64,000 bases of DNA from CAIXSC01 sp046349915 (lineage in GTDB: Bacteria; Planctomycetota; Planctomycetia; Pirellulales; Pirellulaceae). The stretch is from the NCBI GenBank assembly GCA_046349915.1, contig JAXMBL010000012.1, forward strand, positions 124,001 through 188,000, given 5' to 3'. This document shows, piece after piece, positions 53,629-62,659 of the stretch. Positions within the stretch are counted from its first letter, which is position 1, and the number at the start of each line of letters is the position of its first letter. Below the pieces are notes generated by a model that was not told the DNA's origin, did no database searches, and saw only the letters and a program-made list of their open reading frames with translations. The position numbers and the translations under genes were made by a program.

Positions 53629-55398
53629 ATGCCATTCCTCATCGCACAAGGCTCGGAACCCCAACAACAATGGCGGCGAACTCTGCCAGCGGACGAAGAG
53701 GTGGCGATAGGTCGAGCGGCCGAGCCGTGGTCCGTTCCTTGGGATGCGCACATTTCTCGTCGCCATGTCGTCGTGCGAGTCGAGGGGGAGCGACTTCGAG
53801 TGCGCGTCTTGCCCGACGCCCACAATCCCGTATTTCATCGCGGTCGAACAACCATGTCGTTTGCGATGCGAAGCGGCGAGTCGTTTGTTGTGGGGGCGAC
53901 GACTTTCACGTTCGAAGACTCGCGAGTGGCGATTGCCTCCGCGGGGCCTCAGCCCGATCGGACGCTGGCGTTTGATTCGCATGAGCTGCGCCATCGTCAA
54001 TTCCTTTACAGTCGTCAACGCATGGAGGTGCTGGCGTCTCTGCCGGGGACTCTGGCGGCCGTTGTCTCTGAGGATGAATGGGTCGTGCAGCTGGTGAGCC
54101 TGGTGTTGGCGGGAGTGCCGAGAGCCGGTGCGGCGGCGCTGGTTATCGCTTCACCTCAAGAGACGACCGTCAGCGGTCCTGATTCGTTTCAGTTGCGGCA
54201 TTGGGACTATCGCGGGCCGACGGCGACGAGATTGAATTTTGAACCTCGTGCGACTTTGATTGGCGAGTCGCTGGCACGCCAGGCGACGGTGCTGCAGACA
54301 TGGCGAGACGAGGGGAAAGCGGAGTGGGCGTACTGTACGCCGATACCGGGAAGTGCGTCTCAAGGTTGGACGCTCTATGTCGCGGGTGTTGAAGAAGGGC
54401 AGACTGACGCGGGGGAAGAGGGCGATCGGCAATGGCGCGAGTCGTTGTGGGACGATGTCAAGTTCACGGAACTCGTCGCGGCGACCGCGGGGAGACTGCG
54501 CGATACGCAGCGCCTGCTGCGAGGTCAGGCGGCGTTGCGACCCTTCTTCGCGCCGATTGTGCTCGAAGCCCTCGGACAACGTGATCCCGAAGAGGTGTTG
54601 GCGCCGCGCGAGATTGAAGCAACGGTGCTGTTTTGCGATCTGCGTGGATTCTCGCGAGCGTCCGAGGCGCAGGCTCGAGATTTGACCGGTTTGCTCAAGC
54701 GAGTGAGCGACGCGTTAAGTGCGATGACGCGGCGCATCCTGGCGGAAGGGGGAGTGATCGGCGACTTTCATGGCGACGCGGCCATGGGCTTCTGGGGATG
54801 GCCATTTCCGCAAGAGGATGCGGTCGAACGCGCGTGTCGCGCGGCGCTGGCGATACGCGATGAATTTGCTCAAGCGGCCCGCATCTCGCATCACCCGCTG
54901 GCAGGTTTTCGAGTTGGCTTGGGGGTGGCCACGGGGCGAGCGGTCGCGGGTAAAATTGGGTCGGTGGATCAAGTGAAAGTCACGGCATTCGGACCCGTCG
55001 TCAATCGAGCGTCGCGACTGGAATCGCTGACGAAACGCATCGGGGCTTCCATCCTGCTGGACGATGCAACTGCCTTGCGAGCAGCCGCTGAATTTCCCTG
55101 CGACGAGGCGCGAGTGCGCCGGCTCTTTCGCGTTCGTCCGCCAGGTTTTGATTCGATCGTCGCGTTGAGTGAATTGCGAGGTCGCCATGAAGCGGGCGAG
55201 CCAAAGGTGGATGAGTCGCGAGAAGCGGCGTTCGCGGAAGCTGTCGCTTGTTTCGAGCGCGGCGAATGGCGGCGCGCGTCCGAGTGGTTGCAACGCGCGC
55301 CGCCCGAGGATCGCGTCGCCGCATTTTTGCTCGACACCATGGCGGATGCAAAATTCGCCGCGCCAGCAACCTGGAGCGGCGTGTTGGAGTTTCACTGA
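53629..55398 (+). CDS. FHA-GAF-class III nucleotidyl cyclase
   Basis: A 589-residue signalling protein without membrane segments. Residues 1-110 are an FHA domain (AIGRAAEPW...DAHISRRHVVVRV), which binds phosphothreonine. Residues about 125-285 look like a GAF-type sensor. The class III cyclase domain (about 315-495) has the two metal Asp residues in VLFCDLRGFSRAS and IGDFHGDAAMGFWGWP, and the transition-state Asn/Arg in GPVVNRASRLESL. Thr seven residues before that Asn is compatible with ATP as substrate, but the substrate Lys four residues before the second metal Asp is Asp here. So a kinase-linked cAMP output is likely but not certain. It starts 51 bases after the foldback element. Confidence 0.88.
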   Translation: MPFLIAQGSEPQQQWRRTLPADEEVAIGRAAEPWSVPWDAHISRRHVVVRVEGERLRVRVLPDAHNPVFHRGRTTMSFAMRSGESFVVGATTFTFEDSRVAIASAGPQPDRTLAFDSHELRHRQFLYSRQRMEVLASLPGTLAAVVSEDEWVVQLVSLVLAGVPRAGAAALVIASPQETTVSGPDSFQLRHWDYRGPTATRLNFEPRATLIGESLARQATVLQTWRDEGKAEWAYCTPIPGSASQGWTLYVAGVEEGQTDAGEEGDRQWRESLWDDVKFTELVAATAGRLRDTQRLLRGQAALRPFFAPIVLEALGQRDPEEVLAPREIEATVLFCDLRGFSRASEAQARDLTGLLKRVSDALSAMTRRILAEGGVIGDFHGDAAMGFWGWPFPQEDAVERACRAALAIRDEFAQAARISHHPLAGFRVGLGVATGRAVAGKIGSVDQVKVTAFGPVVNRASRLESLTKRIGASILLDDATALRAAAEFPCDEARVRRLFRVRPPGFDSIVALSELRGRHEAGEPKVDESREAAFAEAVACFERGEWRRASEWLQRAPPEDRVAAFLLDTMADAKFAAPATWSGVLEFH

Positions 55399-55523
55399 TG
55401 CGAATTCGTGCGACCGTGAAAAAATATGCTCACTGGCGTGTGTCAATCTTTTTCGCATCAGTTCTGGCCTCCGAAATGTCAAGGCCCATTCTGTCGAGTC
55501 CTAGAACGTGATAAAACCGGTCT

Positions 55524-55552
55524 TTGAGGGTTGAGCCGCGGACGCGTATAAT
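55524..55552 (+). promoter_or_regulatory. Sigma70-type promoter for the DUF2617 gene
   Basis: TTGAGG (55524-55529) and a perfect TATAAT (55547-55552) are 17 bases apart, 78 bases before the GTG start of the next gene. This is the best promoter-like sequence in the window. Confidence 0.6.
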
Positions 55553-55629
55553 GCCCACTCGCTGGCGTCGACCCACACGTGACGCGCGTGAACTCCCCTT
55601 ATCCCGCGAATCAACGAGGACGATTTCCC

Positions 55630-56169
55630 GTGTTGACAGCCCGACCGAAAGTCGCCGAGTTATCGTTTCAGCTGTATGGTCGTTCGCTTCACCCGGAGTT
55701 ATTCACGGTCTTTCAGAGTCGATCCATTTCCCGTGGTGGATACGAGGCTCGCATCGATATCACCAGCGCGGGTCATCTGATCACTTGGCGCTATCAGGGG
55801 CTGACGCTCACCGAAGTAGCCGCCTCCGCTCAACATCCCTTGCCGCAGAAACGTCGCTTGATGTCGTACAAGCTGCGTGGAGAACGTTCGGATCGAGTGG
55901 AATGCCGCGGCGGGGTCAATTACCAGATGAGCTTCCAGTTGGAACCGGTCGCGCCCGAGGTGTTCTGGACCTTCCAGCAAGAGTTGGCCATCGATGCCAC
56001 TCGCCAGGGAATGTTCCATCGCTTCGACTCGTCGGGCCGAATGGCGCTCGGAGCATTAAGCTACATCAATGTCGAAAGTCGTAATCGCAGCCTCTTGATT
56101 CAAGCTTTCCACACCTTCCCCGACGACTACGCGATCGTCAAGAGTCAGTCGATCTTCGAACTGCCGTAA
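55630..56169 (+). CDS. DUF2617 family protein
   Basis: A 179-residue cytoplasmic protein matching DUF2617: AELSFQLYGRSLHPELFTVF at the N-terminus, then YEARIDITSAGHLITWRYQG and a central CRGGVNYQMSFQLEPVAPEVF. The function of the family is unknown. I use the GTG at 55630, with AGGA about nine bases upstream, because homologs start close to it; the frame opens with GTG at 55579. The gene has its own promoter and is followed directly by a tandem repeat array. Confidence 0.82.
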   Translation: MLTARPKVAELSFQLYGRSLHPELFTVFQSRSISRGGYEARIDITSAGHLITWRYQGLTLTEVAASAQHPLPQKRRLMSYKLRGERSDRVECRGGVNYQMSFQLEPVAPEVFWTFQQELAIDATRQGMFHRFDSSGRMALGALSYINVESRNRSLLIQAFHTFPDDYAIVKSQSIFELP

Positions 56170-56183
56170 CTCTTCGTCGCACC

Positions 56184-56502
56184 GTACGACGGACTTCCAG
56201 TCCGTCGCTCCTGCCTTTGGAGAGCGAGCGAAGTCGACGATGGGCGAATTCGCGGTGGGGCAGGTTTTCAACCTGCCCATTAGTTGCTCAGCCATCCGGG
56301 CAGGTTGAAAACCTGCCCCACGCGTTGTACGACGGACTTCCAGTCCGTCGCTCCTGCCTGTGGAGAGCGAGCGAAGTCGACGATGGGCGAATTCGCGGTG
56401 GGGCAGGTTTTCAACCTGCCCATTAGTTGCTCAACCATTCGGGCAGGTTGAAAACCTGCCCCACGCGTTGTACGACGGACTTCCAGTCCGTCGCTCCTGC
56501 CC
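56184..56502. repeat. 143-bp tandem repeat array (2.2 copies) built of palindromes
   Basis: Units begin at 56184, 56327 and 56470 (partial), differing by only a few bases. Each begins with the GACGGACT-TCC-AGTCCGTC palindrome shared with 35.7 and 40.9 kb. It then has a very strong hairpin: an arm GTGGGGCAGGTTTTCAACCT continuing GCCC, a loop of about 19 bases, and its reverse complement GGGCAGGTTGAAAACCTGCC. Each arm is itself nearly palindromic. It lies between convergent genes, with no ORF of its own. Confidence 0.9.
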
Positions 56503-56508
56503 CCGCGC

Positions 56509-57378
56509 CTACCCCTTCTCGGGCCCCGATCCGCTCCAGAAACCCGCCAGAGTTTCGCTGATCCGCGGGCCGCGTCCCATCCGAGTGAGCACTCGCTGGG
56601 ATGACAGCCCATGCTGTCGAGCCAGTTCAACCGCTCGCGTATGCTCGTTCGGAATGTCAACGAACACATCGTGTCCAACGTGGAGCGACAACGCATCGGA
56701 CAATAGCGAGCTCCCTGCTCGCTCGTCGATCGCCAGGCAGGGGCCGATCTGGGGCGCCAGTCGTCCAGGACGTGAGAGCGAATAGCCAAGCAATCGCCCC
56801 GTTGTGACATCTCGCGCAATCCGCCGCCAGGGCGGAGCGAGTTCGAACAGATGTTGCAGAAAGCGAGTGCGATCGGTGGCCGTAATGAGGTGATCGAGTT
56901 GGGCGATCTCGGCAAAATCGGCTGGCGTCGCTGTGGTGATCGCTAACGAGTTCGACACGGATGGCAGAGAACCGTCCGGCAATACTCGACCCGCGTAACG
57001 TTCGAGTGAAAACTCGACTGTAAAACCGAATTGCTCGTACAGAGGTTGGCCGAGCGGCGTCGCGTCCAGACGCAAGCTGTGAACGCCGTGCGACTCCAAA
57101 TAGTTCACGGCCTGAGAGAAGAGCGTGCGCCCCACGCCGCGCAGGCGATATTGCGGGGAGACCAGCATCAGGGCGATCCAGCCGATCGAACCAAAGCGGC
57201 AGGTAGTGACGGTTCCCGCTTCGCGGCCATCCACCATCGCCAGCCACGCTCCCTCGGGTTCCAACTCCCGCGCGCGGCGCCAATCGGCGGGCGTTTGATT
57301 CCAGCCCGCCGTCTGGGAAAGTTCGCGGCAAAATAAGTCGTCCGCCTGCGTCAGGCGCCGCAATGTTACGGCCGTCAT
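56509..57378 (-). CDS. GNAT-family N-acetyltransferase, tandem
   Basis: A 289-residue protein with a GNAT domain in the first half: WIALMLVSPQYRLRGVGRTL supplies the acetyl-CoA pyrophosphate loop (Q/R-x-x-G-x-G/A), and LDATPLGQPLYEQFGFTVEF is the usual helix-strand after it. A second, GNAT-like half runs from about residue 150. The start ATG overlaps the stop of the DUF2752 gene (TGATG), so it is third in a coupled operon. Substrate unknown. Confidence 0.87.
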   Translation of the reverse strand: MTAVTLRRLTQADDLFCRELSQTAGWNQTPADWRRARELEPEGAWLAMVDGREAGTVTTCRFGSIGWIALMLVSPQYRLRGVGRTLFSQAVNYLESHGVHSLRLDATPLGQPLYEQFGFTVEFSLERYAGRVLPDGSLPSVSNSLAITTATPADFAEIAQLDHLITATDRTRFLQHLFELAPPWRRIARDVTTGRLLGYSLSRPGRLAPQIGPCLAIDERAGSSLLSDALSLHVGHDVFVDIPNEHTRAVELARQHGLSSQRVLTRMGRGPRISETLAGFWSGSGPEKG

Positions 57379-57875
57379 CAGGAACTCAAAAAGGGAGCGA
57401 TCACGCGCACGAACCACTGACCAAGCAGAAAAGCCATGAGCATGAAAGCGGGAGCGTAACCCCAACCACTAACGAATATCGGTTGGCCGCCACGGCGAAT
57501 GCGATGCAATTGGACCGCTCGAAAGGGGATCTGGCCCGCGACGAGCAGATAAAAGAACGGGCTGGCCGGGTTGTAGTTCCAGGCCTTGACGAAATCACCG
57601 CGAGCGATGCTGATGAAGGCGCGAGTCATTCCGCAGCCAGGGCAGTCGAGTCCGGACCAACGGCGAAAACTACAGGTCTCGGGCAAGGGCGCCGTAGTTC
57701 CGGGAAAACAGACTTGCGTATCTCCCTTGATGCTCATCAGAAATGACAGAGTGATGATCGCGGTGCTGAGAATCAGCAGGAACCAGTCCCCCACGGGATC
57801 TCGACCCACAACGCGATACGTGTGAGGCGAGTTGGGAGAGGGAGAAGTGGGCGAGTGATCTTCCGTTCGAGTCAC
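57378..57875 (-). CDS. DUF2752 membrane protein
   Basis: A 165-residue protein with three membrane helices (about residues 30-50, 103-122 and 138-160). The DUF2752 signature CPGCGMTRAF lies between the first two and could bind metal. Its ATG overlaps the stop of the TPR gene (ATGA) and its own stop overlaps the GNAT start, so three genes are tightly coupled. Function of the family is unknown. Confidence 0.9.
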   Translation of the reverse strand: MTRTEDHSPTSPSPNSPHTYRVVGRDPVGDWFLLILSTAIITLSFLMSIKGDTQVCFPGTTAPLPETCSFRRWSGLDCPGCGMTRAFISIARGDFVKAWNYNPASPFFYLLVAGQIPFRAVQLHRIRRGGQPIFVSGWGYAPAFMLMAFLLGQWFVRVIAPFLSS

Positions 57876-59722
57876 GGCGCTTTTTCCGAAAGGGCTCGCT
57901 CGAACACTCGCAGCTGCCGCAGGATTTGTTGTGAATGAGGTTCACGTCGGGCGGCGAGCGATTGGAATTTCACCGCGCTCGCATAATCGCGCTTCGCATA
58001 GTAGCAGTGAGCAAGCGTATCGAGATAGCTGGCGGTCTTCGGCATCAACTCGATTGACCGATGGCTCAACCGTACGGCTTCGTCAAAGTTGCCTTCGGTG
58101 TTTCCCACCAGCCAGGCGTATTGATTACAGCAATTCGCCAGATTCTCGATCGCCTCTTCACGGATCTCGGGGGCGGGCGCCTGATCGATTAGTTGCTCCC
58201 AGCGATGGACGAGGTCGAGAAAGTGGGCGGCGCTCTGAGAGATGAGGGCCGAGACGCGTCGTTTCCAAGCCTCGTCGGCGCCCGGTAACCGAAACATGGC
58301 GATCAGCACGTCGGCGTCGTTGGGATCGATACGGATGCCTTGATCCAGATGCTCGCGGGCTTTGGCCAAGTCTCCCGTCTTCGAGTAGTGACTGGCGAAA
58401 AAGTAGTGCATGCGCGAGCGAAAGAACTGTTTGCTGTTGGCAAACTGTTCGCGCGAGGCTGGATCGGCGTCCATGCGATCGATGAAGGTCTTCCATATCT
58501 CGGCCGCCTCGAGCGGACGCTCAAGGTCGTAGAGCATCTCCGAGAAGCGGTAACGCGCGTTGAGTTCTTCCTGCTCTAAGGAAGCGGCCAGGGAAAGCAC
58601 TTTGCGGAATTCTCGCTCCGACCAGGGGAACAAGCCGCGGTCGCGTAATTCCAAGGCCATTTCGAGATGAGGCTGAGCCGACTCGGGTTGCGATTTGAAC
58701 GCCGCCTCGGCCAACGCTTCGCCATCGACCTTGTTGCCTTGTTTCACGAGTGACTCGGCGCGGCGGTAGATGAGGGGCGGCGACTTGTCGAATTCCTTCG
58801 GGAACCGAGCCGCTAACTCTTGGACGAGTCCCCAGTATTGCCGCTCCATCAGCCAGCCGACGAGTTCGGCGAGTTCGGCGGGAGTCCCTTCCACCGTGGC
58901 GACCAACCTGCGAGCCGCTCCTTCGGCATCGCTTTGGGCATTGAGGCGTCGCAGATAGTCGCAGTGCCAACGCAGCAGATCGCGCCCCACGATCGTGTTG
59001 GTGGTGGACGACATCGCGTTGACCGCCGCCACCTCCTGGTCGACGACGCGTTGCCAGGTTTCGCGAGTCGCCTGGGGATCTTCCAACGTCTGCGCGAATG
59101 CTCGCAGCCAATGAGCGGAAGGCCGACGGCTATCTCCCACCACCATTCGCACGCTGGCGGCCAACGCCTTGCGATCTTCAGGCTTGGCGGGCTCCGTCGC
59201 CATCATGACCATCAAGGCAGCCTCTTTCGAGAGCGCCTGATTGGTTTCGAACCGGGCGAGCCGGCAGAGACTTGCCAGCGCTCGATTGTGTCCGAAGGCC
59301 GCCAGCCGCTCCATGCGCGATTTGCGTTCCGCCTCCAGCTGTTCTCCATACCCCTTGAGCACTGCCTTCACTTCGGGCGTGTCTTCCTCTTGCGACCAGT
59401 TGGCGGAGAGGATTCGCAGCAAGTAACGGACTCGCATCGCAACTTCGATATCGTCGCTGTCGCGGGCTTCGTCGAGTGCGTCAAACGCCGACACGCCGAT
59501 CCGTTCTAGCTCCGCCTGCGCTCGCTCGCGCACCAAGAACTGTTCGGCGCCCAATTGTTGGATGAGCTTGGCGATACGCTCGTCCGCCGCCTTCATCTGC
59601 GCTTCGTCCGCGCCCATGGCGGCGCGTGTCGAAGGCCAAACCGCGACGAGGCTGAAGAGGCCGCAAAGCGCTAAGTTGCCAAGGAAACGCGGAACTTGCG
59701 AACGCCGGACTAATCGAGTCAT
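57872..59722 (-). CDS. Exported TPR-repeat protein
   Basis: A 616-residue protein with an N-terminal signal or anchor (FLGNLALCGLFSLVAVWPST). Residues 45-140 are a helical region (AKLIQQLGAEQFLVRERAQA) that resembles a HEAT-like module; tetratricopeptide repeats follow to the end, clearest in HYFFASHYSKTGDLAKAREH and AWLVGNTEGNFDEAVRLSHR. TPRs mediate protein contacts, here outside the cytoplasm. The open frame extends to 59809, but the ATG at 59722 precedes the signal directly. First gene of the TPR-DUF2752-GNAT operon. Confidence 0.85.
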   Translation of the reverse strand: MTRLVRRSQVPRFLGNLALCGLFSLVAVWPSTRAAMGADEAQMKAADERIAKLIQQLGAEQFLVRERAQAELERIGVSAFDALDEARDSDDIEVAMRVRYLLRILSANWSQEEDTPEVKAVLKGYGEQLEAERKSRMERLAAFGHNRALASLCRLARFETNQALSKEAALMVMMATEPAKPEDRKALAASVRMVVGDSRRPSAHWLRAFAQTLEDPQATRETWQRVVDQEVAAVNAMSSTTNTIVGRDLLRWHCDYLRRLNAQSDAEGAARRLVATVEGTPAELAELVGWLMERQYWGLVQELAARFPKEFDKSPPLIYRRAESLVKQGNKVDGEALAEAAFKSQPESAQPHLEMALELRDRGLFPWSEREFRKVLSLAASLEQEELNARYRFSEMLYDLERPLEAAEIWKTFIDRMDADPASREQFANSKQFFRSRMHYFFASHYSKTGDLAKAREHLDQGIRIDPNDADVLIAMFRLPGADEAWKRRVSALISQSAAHFLDLVHRWEQLIDQAPAPEIREEAIENLANCCNQYAWLVGNTEGNFDEAVRLSHRSIELMPKTASYLDTLAHCYYAKRDYASAVKFQSLAARREPHSQQILRQLRVFERALSEKAP

Positions 59723-60117
59723 CACGCAGAGCCTGCTGGTGTCGGCGAACCCCGATGAAGGGGCTGGGAAACATCCACGCAACAGGGGCAGGGGATGTGG
59801 GAGCGGCATCGGAAGTTGGTCCTACGTCAACTGCGATTCCATGAGGACGATAGTGAGGCAACGGAAACTCACAAGTGAAGCCCCATGACGCCCAGTCAGG
59901 ACGTCTTGTCAGTATGTCCCAACTGACCGTGGGCGGCAACGGCGAATATCGGCGAACTCGTAAGTTCACGCAGATTGGGAGGACTGGGGAAAGATGTTGC
60001 TGCCGTAAGTTGTGAGCCCTACCGTCGTCATGCTAACCTCAAGCACCAAAATCTGAGCCTGTCACGCGACTGCCGACTTTCGTTCACGCCTTATCAAGCA
60101 TCTCCAGGGTACGCTCC
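59723..60117. other. Intergenic region without recognised features
   Basis: 395 bases between the divergent TPR and VOC genes. I see no ORF, strong hairpin, tRNA or clear promoter; both genes' promoters should lie here. Confidence 0.4.
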
Positions 60118-60492
60118 ATGAAGGTCCTGCAACTGAACCACGTTGCTTTGCATGTGGCCGACGTCTCGGCCAGCGTGCGGTTTTACCGTGATGTCTTGAA
60201 GCTCGAGGAGATGCCTCGGCCCGCGTTTCGTTTTCCGGGCGCCTGGTTTCGGCTTGGGGTCGACCAAGAACTGCACCTGATTGGCGAACGGGCCGAGCCG
60301 GTCCATTCCCATAATCGGGGCAATCACTACGCCCTGTTGATCGACGATATCGACGAGTGGGAGGCGTATTTTCGCGCGAGCGGCGTGCCGTGTCGTCGAC
60401 AGCAACGGCCGGATGGAGCTCATCAAGTTTACGTCACCGACCCCGACGGGCACGTGATTGAATTGTGCACGTTGCCGCCGTCAGCCGCCTGA
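60118..60492 (+). CDS. VOC (glyoxalase/bleomycin-resistance fold) protein
   Basis: A 124-residue single-domain VOC protein. It opens LQLNHVALHVADVSASVRFY, the usual first beta-alpha unit with metal-ligand His, and closes VYVTDPDGHVIELCTLPP with the Glu ligand; ELHLIGERAEP supplies a middle His. Such proteins bind a divalent metal and act as lyases, dioxygenases or antibiotic-binding proteins. Length suits a homodimer. Substrate unknown. Confidence 0.88.
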   Translation: MKVLQLNHVALHVADVSASVRFYRDVLKLEEMPRPAFRFPGAWFRLGVDQELHLIGERAEPVHSHNRGNHYALLIDDIDEWEAYFRASGVPCRRQQRPDGAHQVYVTDPDGHVIELCTLPPSAA

Positions 60493-60576
60493 GACGCTTG
60501 CAAGCGATGAATTACGCGAAGAAGTTCGCAGCGAATCTTTTGGCGATCGTTCTCCAGCGGTTGACCACAGCGCATG

Positions 60577-60612
60577 AAAAAAGCCCCCGGAAGACGCGTG
60601 TCCCAGGGGGGG
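60577..60612 (-). terminator. Intrinsic terminator on the minus strand
   Basis: Read on the minus strand: CCCCCTGGGACACGCGTCTT, then CCGGGGGC and TTTTTT. A GC stem is followed by six Ts, the best intrinsic terminator in the window. It lies 50 bases downstream of the 37-codon minus-strand ORF and nothing else that it could serve. Confidence 0.65.
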
Positions 60613-60662
60613 AGGACGGCGCGTATTCCGGGAGCGATTGGATGGCGAGGCGGTACGACGCC

Positions 60663-60776
60663 TCATGCGTCGAACCGCTCTCGAATGAGATCAGGCCTCG
60701 TGGTATTTCGTCGCGGGCCGCCAGCTTCCATGCTGACGGCGAACGCCGTGGTCCGCAGAAATCGGATGTCAACCAT
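60663..60776 (-). CDS. 37-residue small protein with its own terminator
   Basis: MVDIRFLRTTAFAVSMEAGG then PRRNTTRPDLIRERFDA. GGGAATGGG precedes the ATG by five bases, and an intrinsic terminator lies 50 bases past the stop on the same strand. The first half is mildly hydrophobic; the second is basic. It is antisense to no known gene and sits between two plus-strand genes, so it is its own transcription unit. Sequence resemblance to known proteins cannot be judged; the gene call rests on signals. Confidence 0.45.
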   Translation of the reverse strand: MVDIRFLRTTAFAVSMEAGGPRRNTTRPDLIRERFDA

Positions 60777-60925
60777 CCCATTCCCAGTGCAGGACTCAAC
60801 CACGTGCTCGCTCGTGTGAGGCGGGAAGTTATGAGATTCGCCCGTAGGGGTCAAGAGAGATTTTTTGCGTTTTTGTCGAGCGATTCACGAAGCTTTTTGA
60901 CCACTCTTGGTGGAGGCCGCTGATT

Positions 60926-62539
60926 ATGCGTGATGCCAGACGTTTGTCGCGACCATCGTTGGTGTTCGTTGTCTTTGTCGCGGTCGTCGCGTTGGTTGCC
61001 GCCACTGATTGGTTTGCTGCGAATGCCGCCGCGGCCGATCCCGCGCTGGAACCCTACGATGGACGCTTTGCGAGCGTCACTCAACTGGCTCGCTACAAGT
61101 ATTCACGCTGGGGCTTTCTCTTTGTCGACCTCAAGACGGGCGAGACCATCGCCGCTCAAAACGCGGACCAGATGTTCATCCCCGCATCGGTGACGAAGTG
61201 CTTCTCGGTCGCCGCGGCGCTCGACGCTTTCGGCCCGACGTTTCGCTTCACCACTCCCATTCATCGACGAGGTGAAGTGGACTCGATGGGACTCTTACGC
61301 GGCGATCTGATCCTGGTCGCGAGCGGAGATCCCACGCTCGGCGGACGTACGACGGATGCCGGCGAAATCGAGTTTACGGACAACGACCACACGTATGCGA
61401 ACGGCTCGCGGGAGACTCGGCTCACCGTAAGTGATCCTCTCGCTGGTCTGAATGAACTCGCCAAACAAATCGCCGCGGCGGGCGTGCGGCGCGTGGAAGG
61501 GAATGTGCTGATCGACGATCGGCTGTTTGATCGAGCGGATGGTTCGGGAAGCGGACCTGGTCGCATCACGCCCATCATGATCAACGACAATGTGATCGAC
61601 TTCACCATCACTCCCACGACGCCCGGCTCGCCCGCGAAGGTCGATTGGCGGCCTCGCACGACGGCAGTCCAGATTGATGTCGACTTCATCACCACTGCCA
61701 ACGACGGCAAACTTGCCACCTGGATCAGCGATCTGGGGCATGGTCGCATTCACATTCATGGACAAATCCCGGCCAACCACGTTCCCGTGGTGCGCATCCA
61801 TGAAGTGCCCGACGCCGCGTCGTACGCGCGGACGCTGTTGATCGAGGCCTTGGAGCGTCAAGGGATCGCGGTCTCCTCGCCCCGCTGGATGGAGAATCCC
61901 GCGAGTGAACTACCTGGCCGAGAGCAAGTCGCCGCTCTCCCTCAGGTCGCCAAATTCGTGTCGCCTCCCTTCTCCGAGAACGCGCGACTCATCCTCAAGG
62001 TCAGCCACAATCTGCACGCCAGCACGCTGCCAATGCTGCTGGCGGCCAAGAACGGACGCCGCTCGCTCGCCGAGGGACTCGGGTTTGAACGCGAGTTTCT
62101 CCGGAAAGCGGGCGTTGACGTGGGCTCGATTTCTTTTGCTGGAGGAGCGGGTGGGTCGCGAGCCGACCATGTCACGCCCCGAGCCACCGTGCAATTGCTT
62201 CGCCACATGGCGACTCGTCCCGATTTCGCCGCCTACGAGAAGGCTCTGCCCATACTAGGGGTCGATGGAACGTTGGCGAAGAGCGTCGATGCAAACAGCC
62301 CAGCGCGAGGCAAAGTGTTTGCGAAGACCGGCACGTTGACGTGGGATAACCTGCTGAACGACAGTTCGCTGCTCACTAGCAAAGCGCTCGCTGGATACCT
62401 CGACGCACCCAACGGCCAACGAATGGCTTTCGCCCTGTTCGTCAACAACGTGCCGCTGGGGCCTGGGGTCGATAGCCGAGTTGTCGGTCGCGATCTGGGA
62501 CGAGTTTGTGAGCTGATGTTCGAATCAGCTCGTCCTTGA
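60926..62539 (+). CDS. dacB: D-alanyl-D-alanine carboxypeptidase/endopeptidase (PBP4, S13)
   Basis: A 537-residue exported penicillin-binding protein of the S13 family. Signal peptide at residues 9-38. The catalytic triad motifs are complete: SVTK (88-91, nucleophile and general base), SHN in LKVSHNLHAS (about 357) and KTG in VFAKTGTLTW (about 473). The large insert between SxxK and SxN is typical of PBP4. It cleaves D-Ala-D-Ala termini or peptide cross-links in peptidoglycan, supporting presence of a peptidoglycan wall in this planctomycete. GGAGG lies 11 bases upstream. Confidence 0.93.
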   Translation: MRDARRLSRPSLVFVVFVAVVALVAATDWFAANAAAADPALEPYDGRFASVTQLARYKYSRWGFLFVDLKTGETIAAQNADQMFIPASVTKCFSVAAALDAFGPTFRFTTPIHRRGEVDSMGLLRGDLILVASGDPTLGGRTTDAGEIEFTDNDHTYANGSRETRLTVSDPLAGLNELAKQIAAAGVRRVEGNVLIDDRLFDRADGSGSGPGRITPIMINDNVIDFTITPTTPGSPAKVDWRPRTTAVQIDVDFITTANDGKLATWISDLGHGRIHIHGQIPANHVPVVRIHEVPDAASYARTLLIEALERQGIAVSSPRWMENPASELPGREQVAALPQVAKFVSPPFSENARLILKVSHNLHASTLPMLLAAKNGRRSLAEGLGFEREFLRKAGVDVGSISFAGGAGGSRADHVTPRATVQLLRHMATRPDFAAYEKALPILGVDGTLAKSVDANSPARGKVFAKTGTLTWDNLLNDSSLLTSKALAGYLDAPNGQRMAFALFVNNVPLGPGVDSRVVGRDLGRVCELMFESARP

Positions 62540-62659
62540 GACTGTATTGTGCCGCTCTCATTCTCGGGACGATTAAGGGCGCGAACGCAAGCAATCCGCG
62601 GCTCGGGCGCTGATCGATCGCCCGGCCGTTCGCAGCTTCGCGAAATCCGCCGCGTTACC

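Noticed and set aside
56184..56502. CRISPR array
   Set aside because: Unit length is 143 bases with no variable spacers; the whole unit is repeated.
60465..60923. 152-codon plus-strand ORF after the VOC gene
   Set aside because: Overlaps the VOC end, has no ribosome site and would run through the terminator of the opposite strand; composition is not coding-like.
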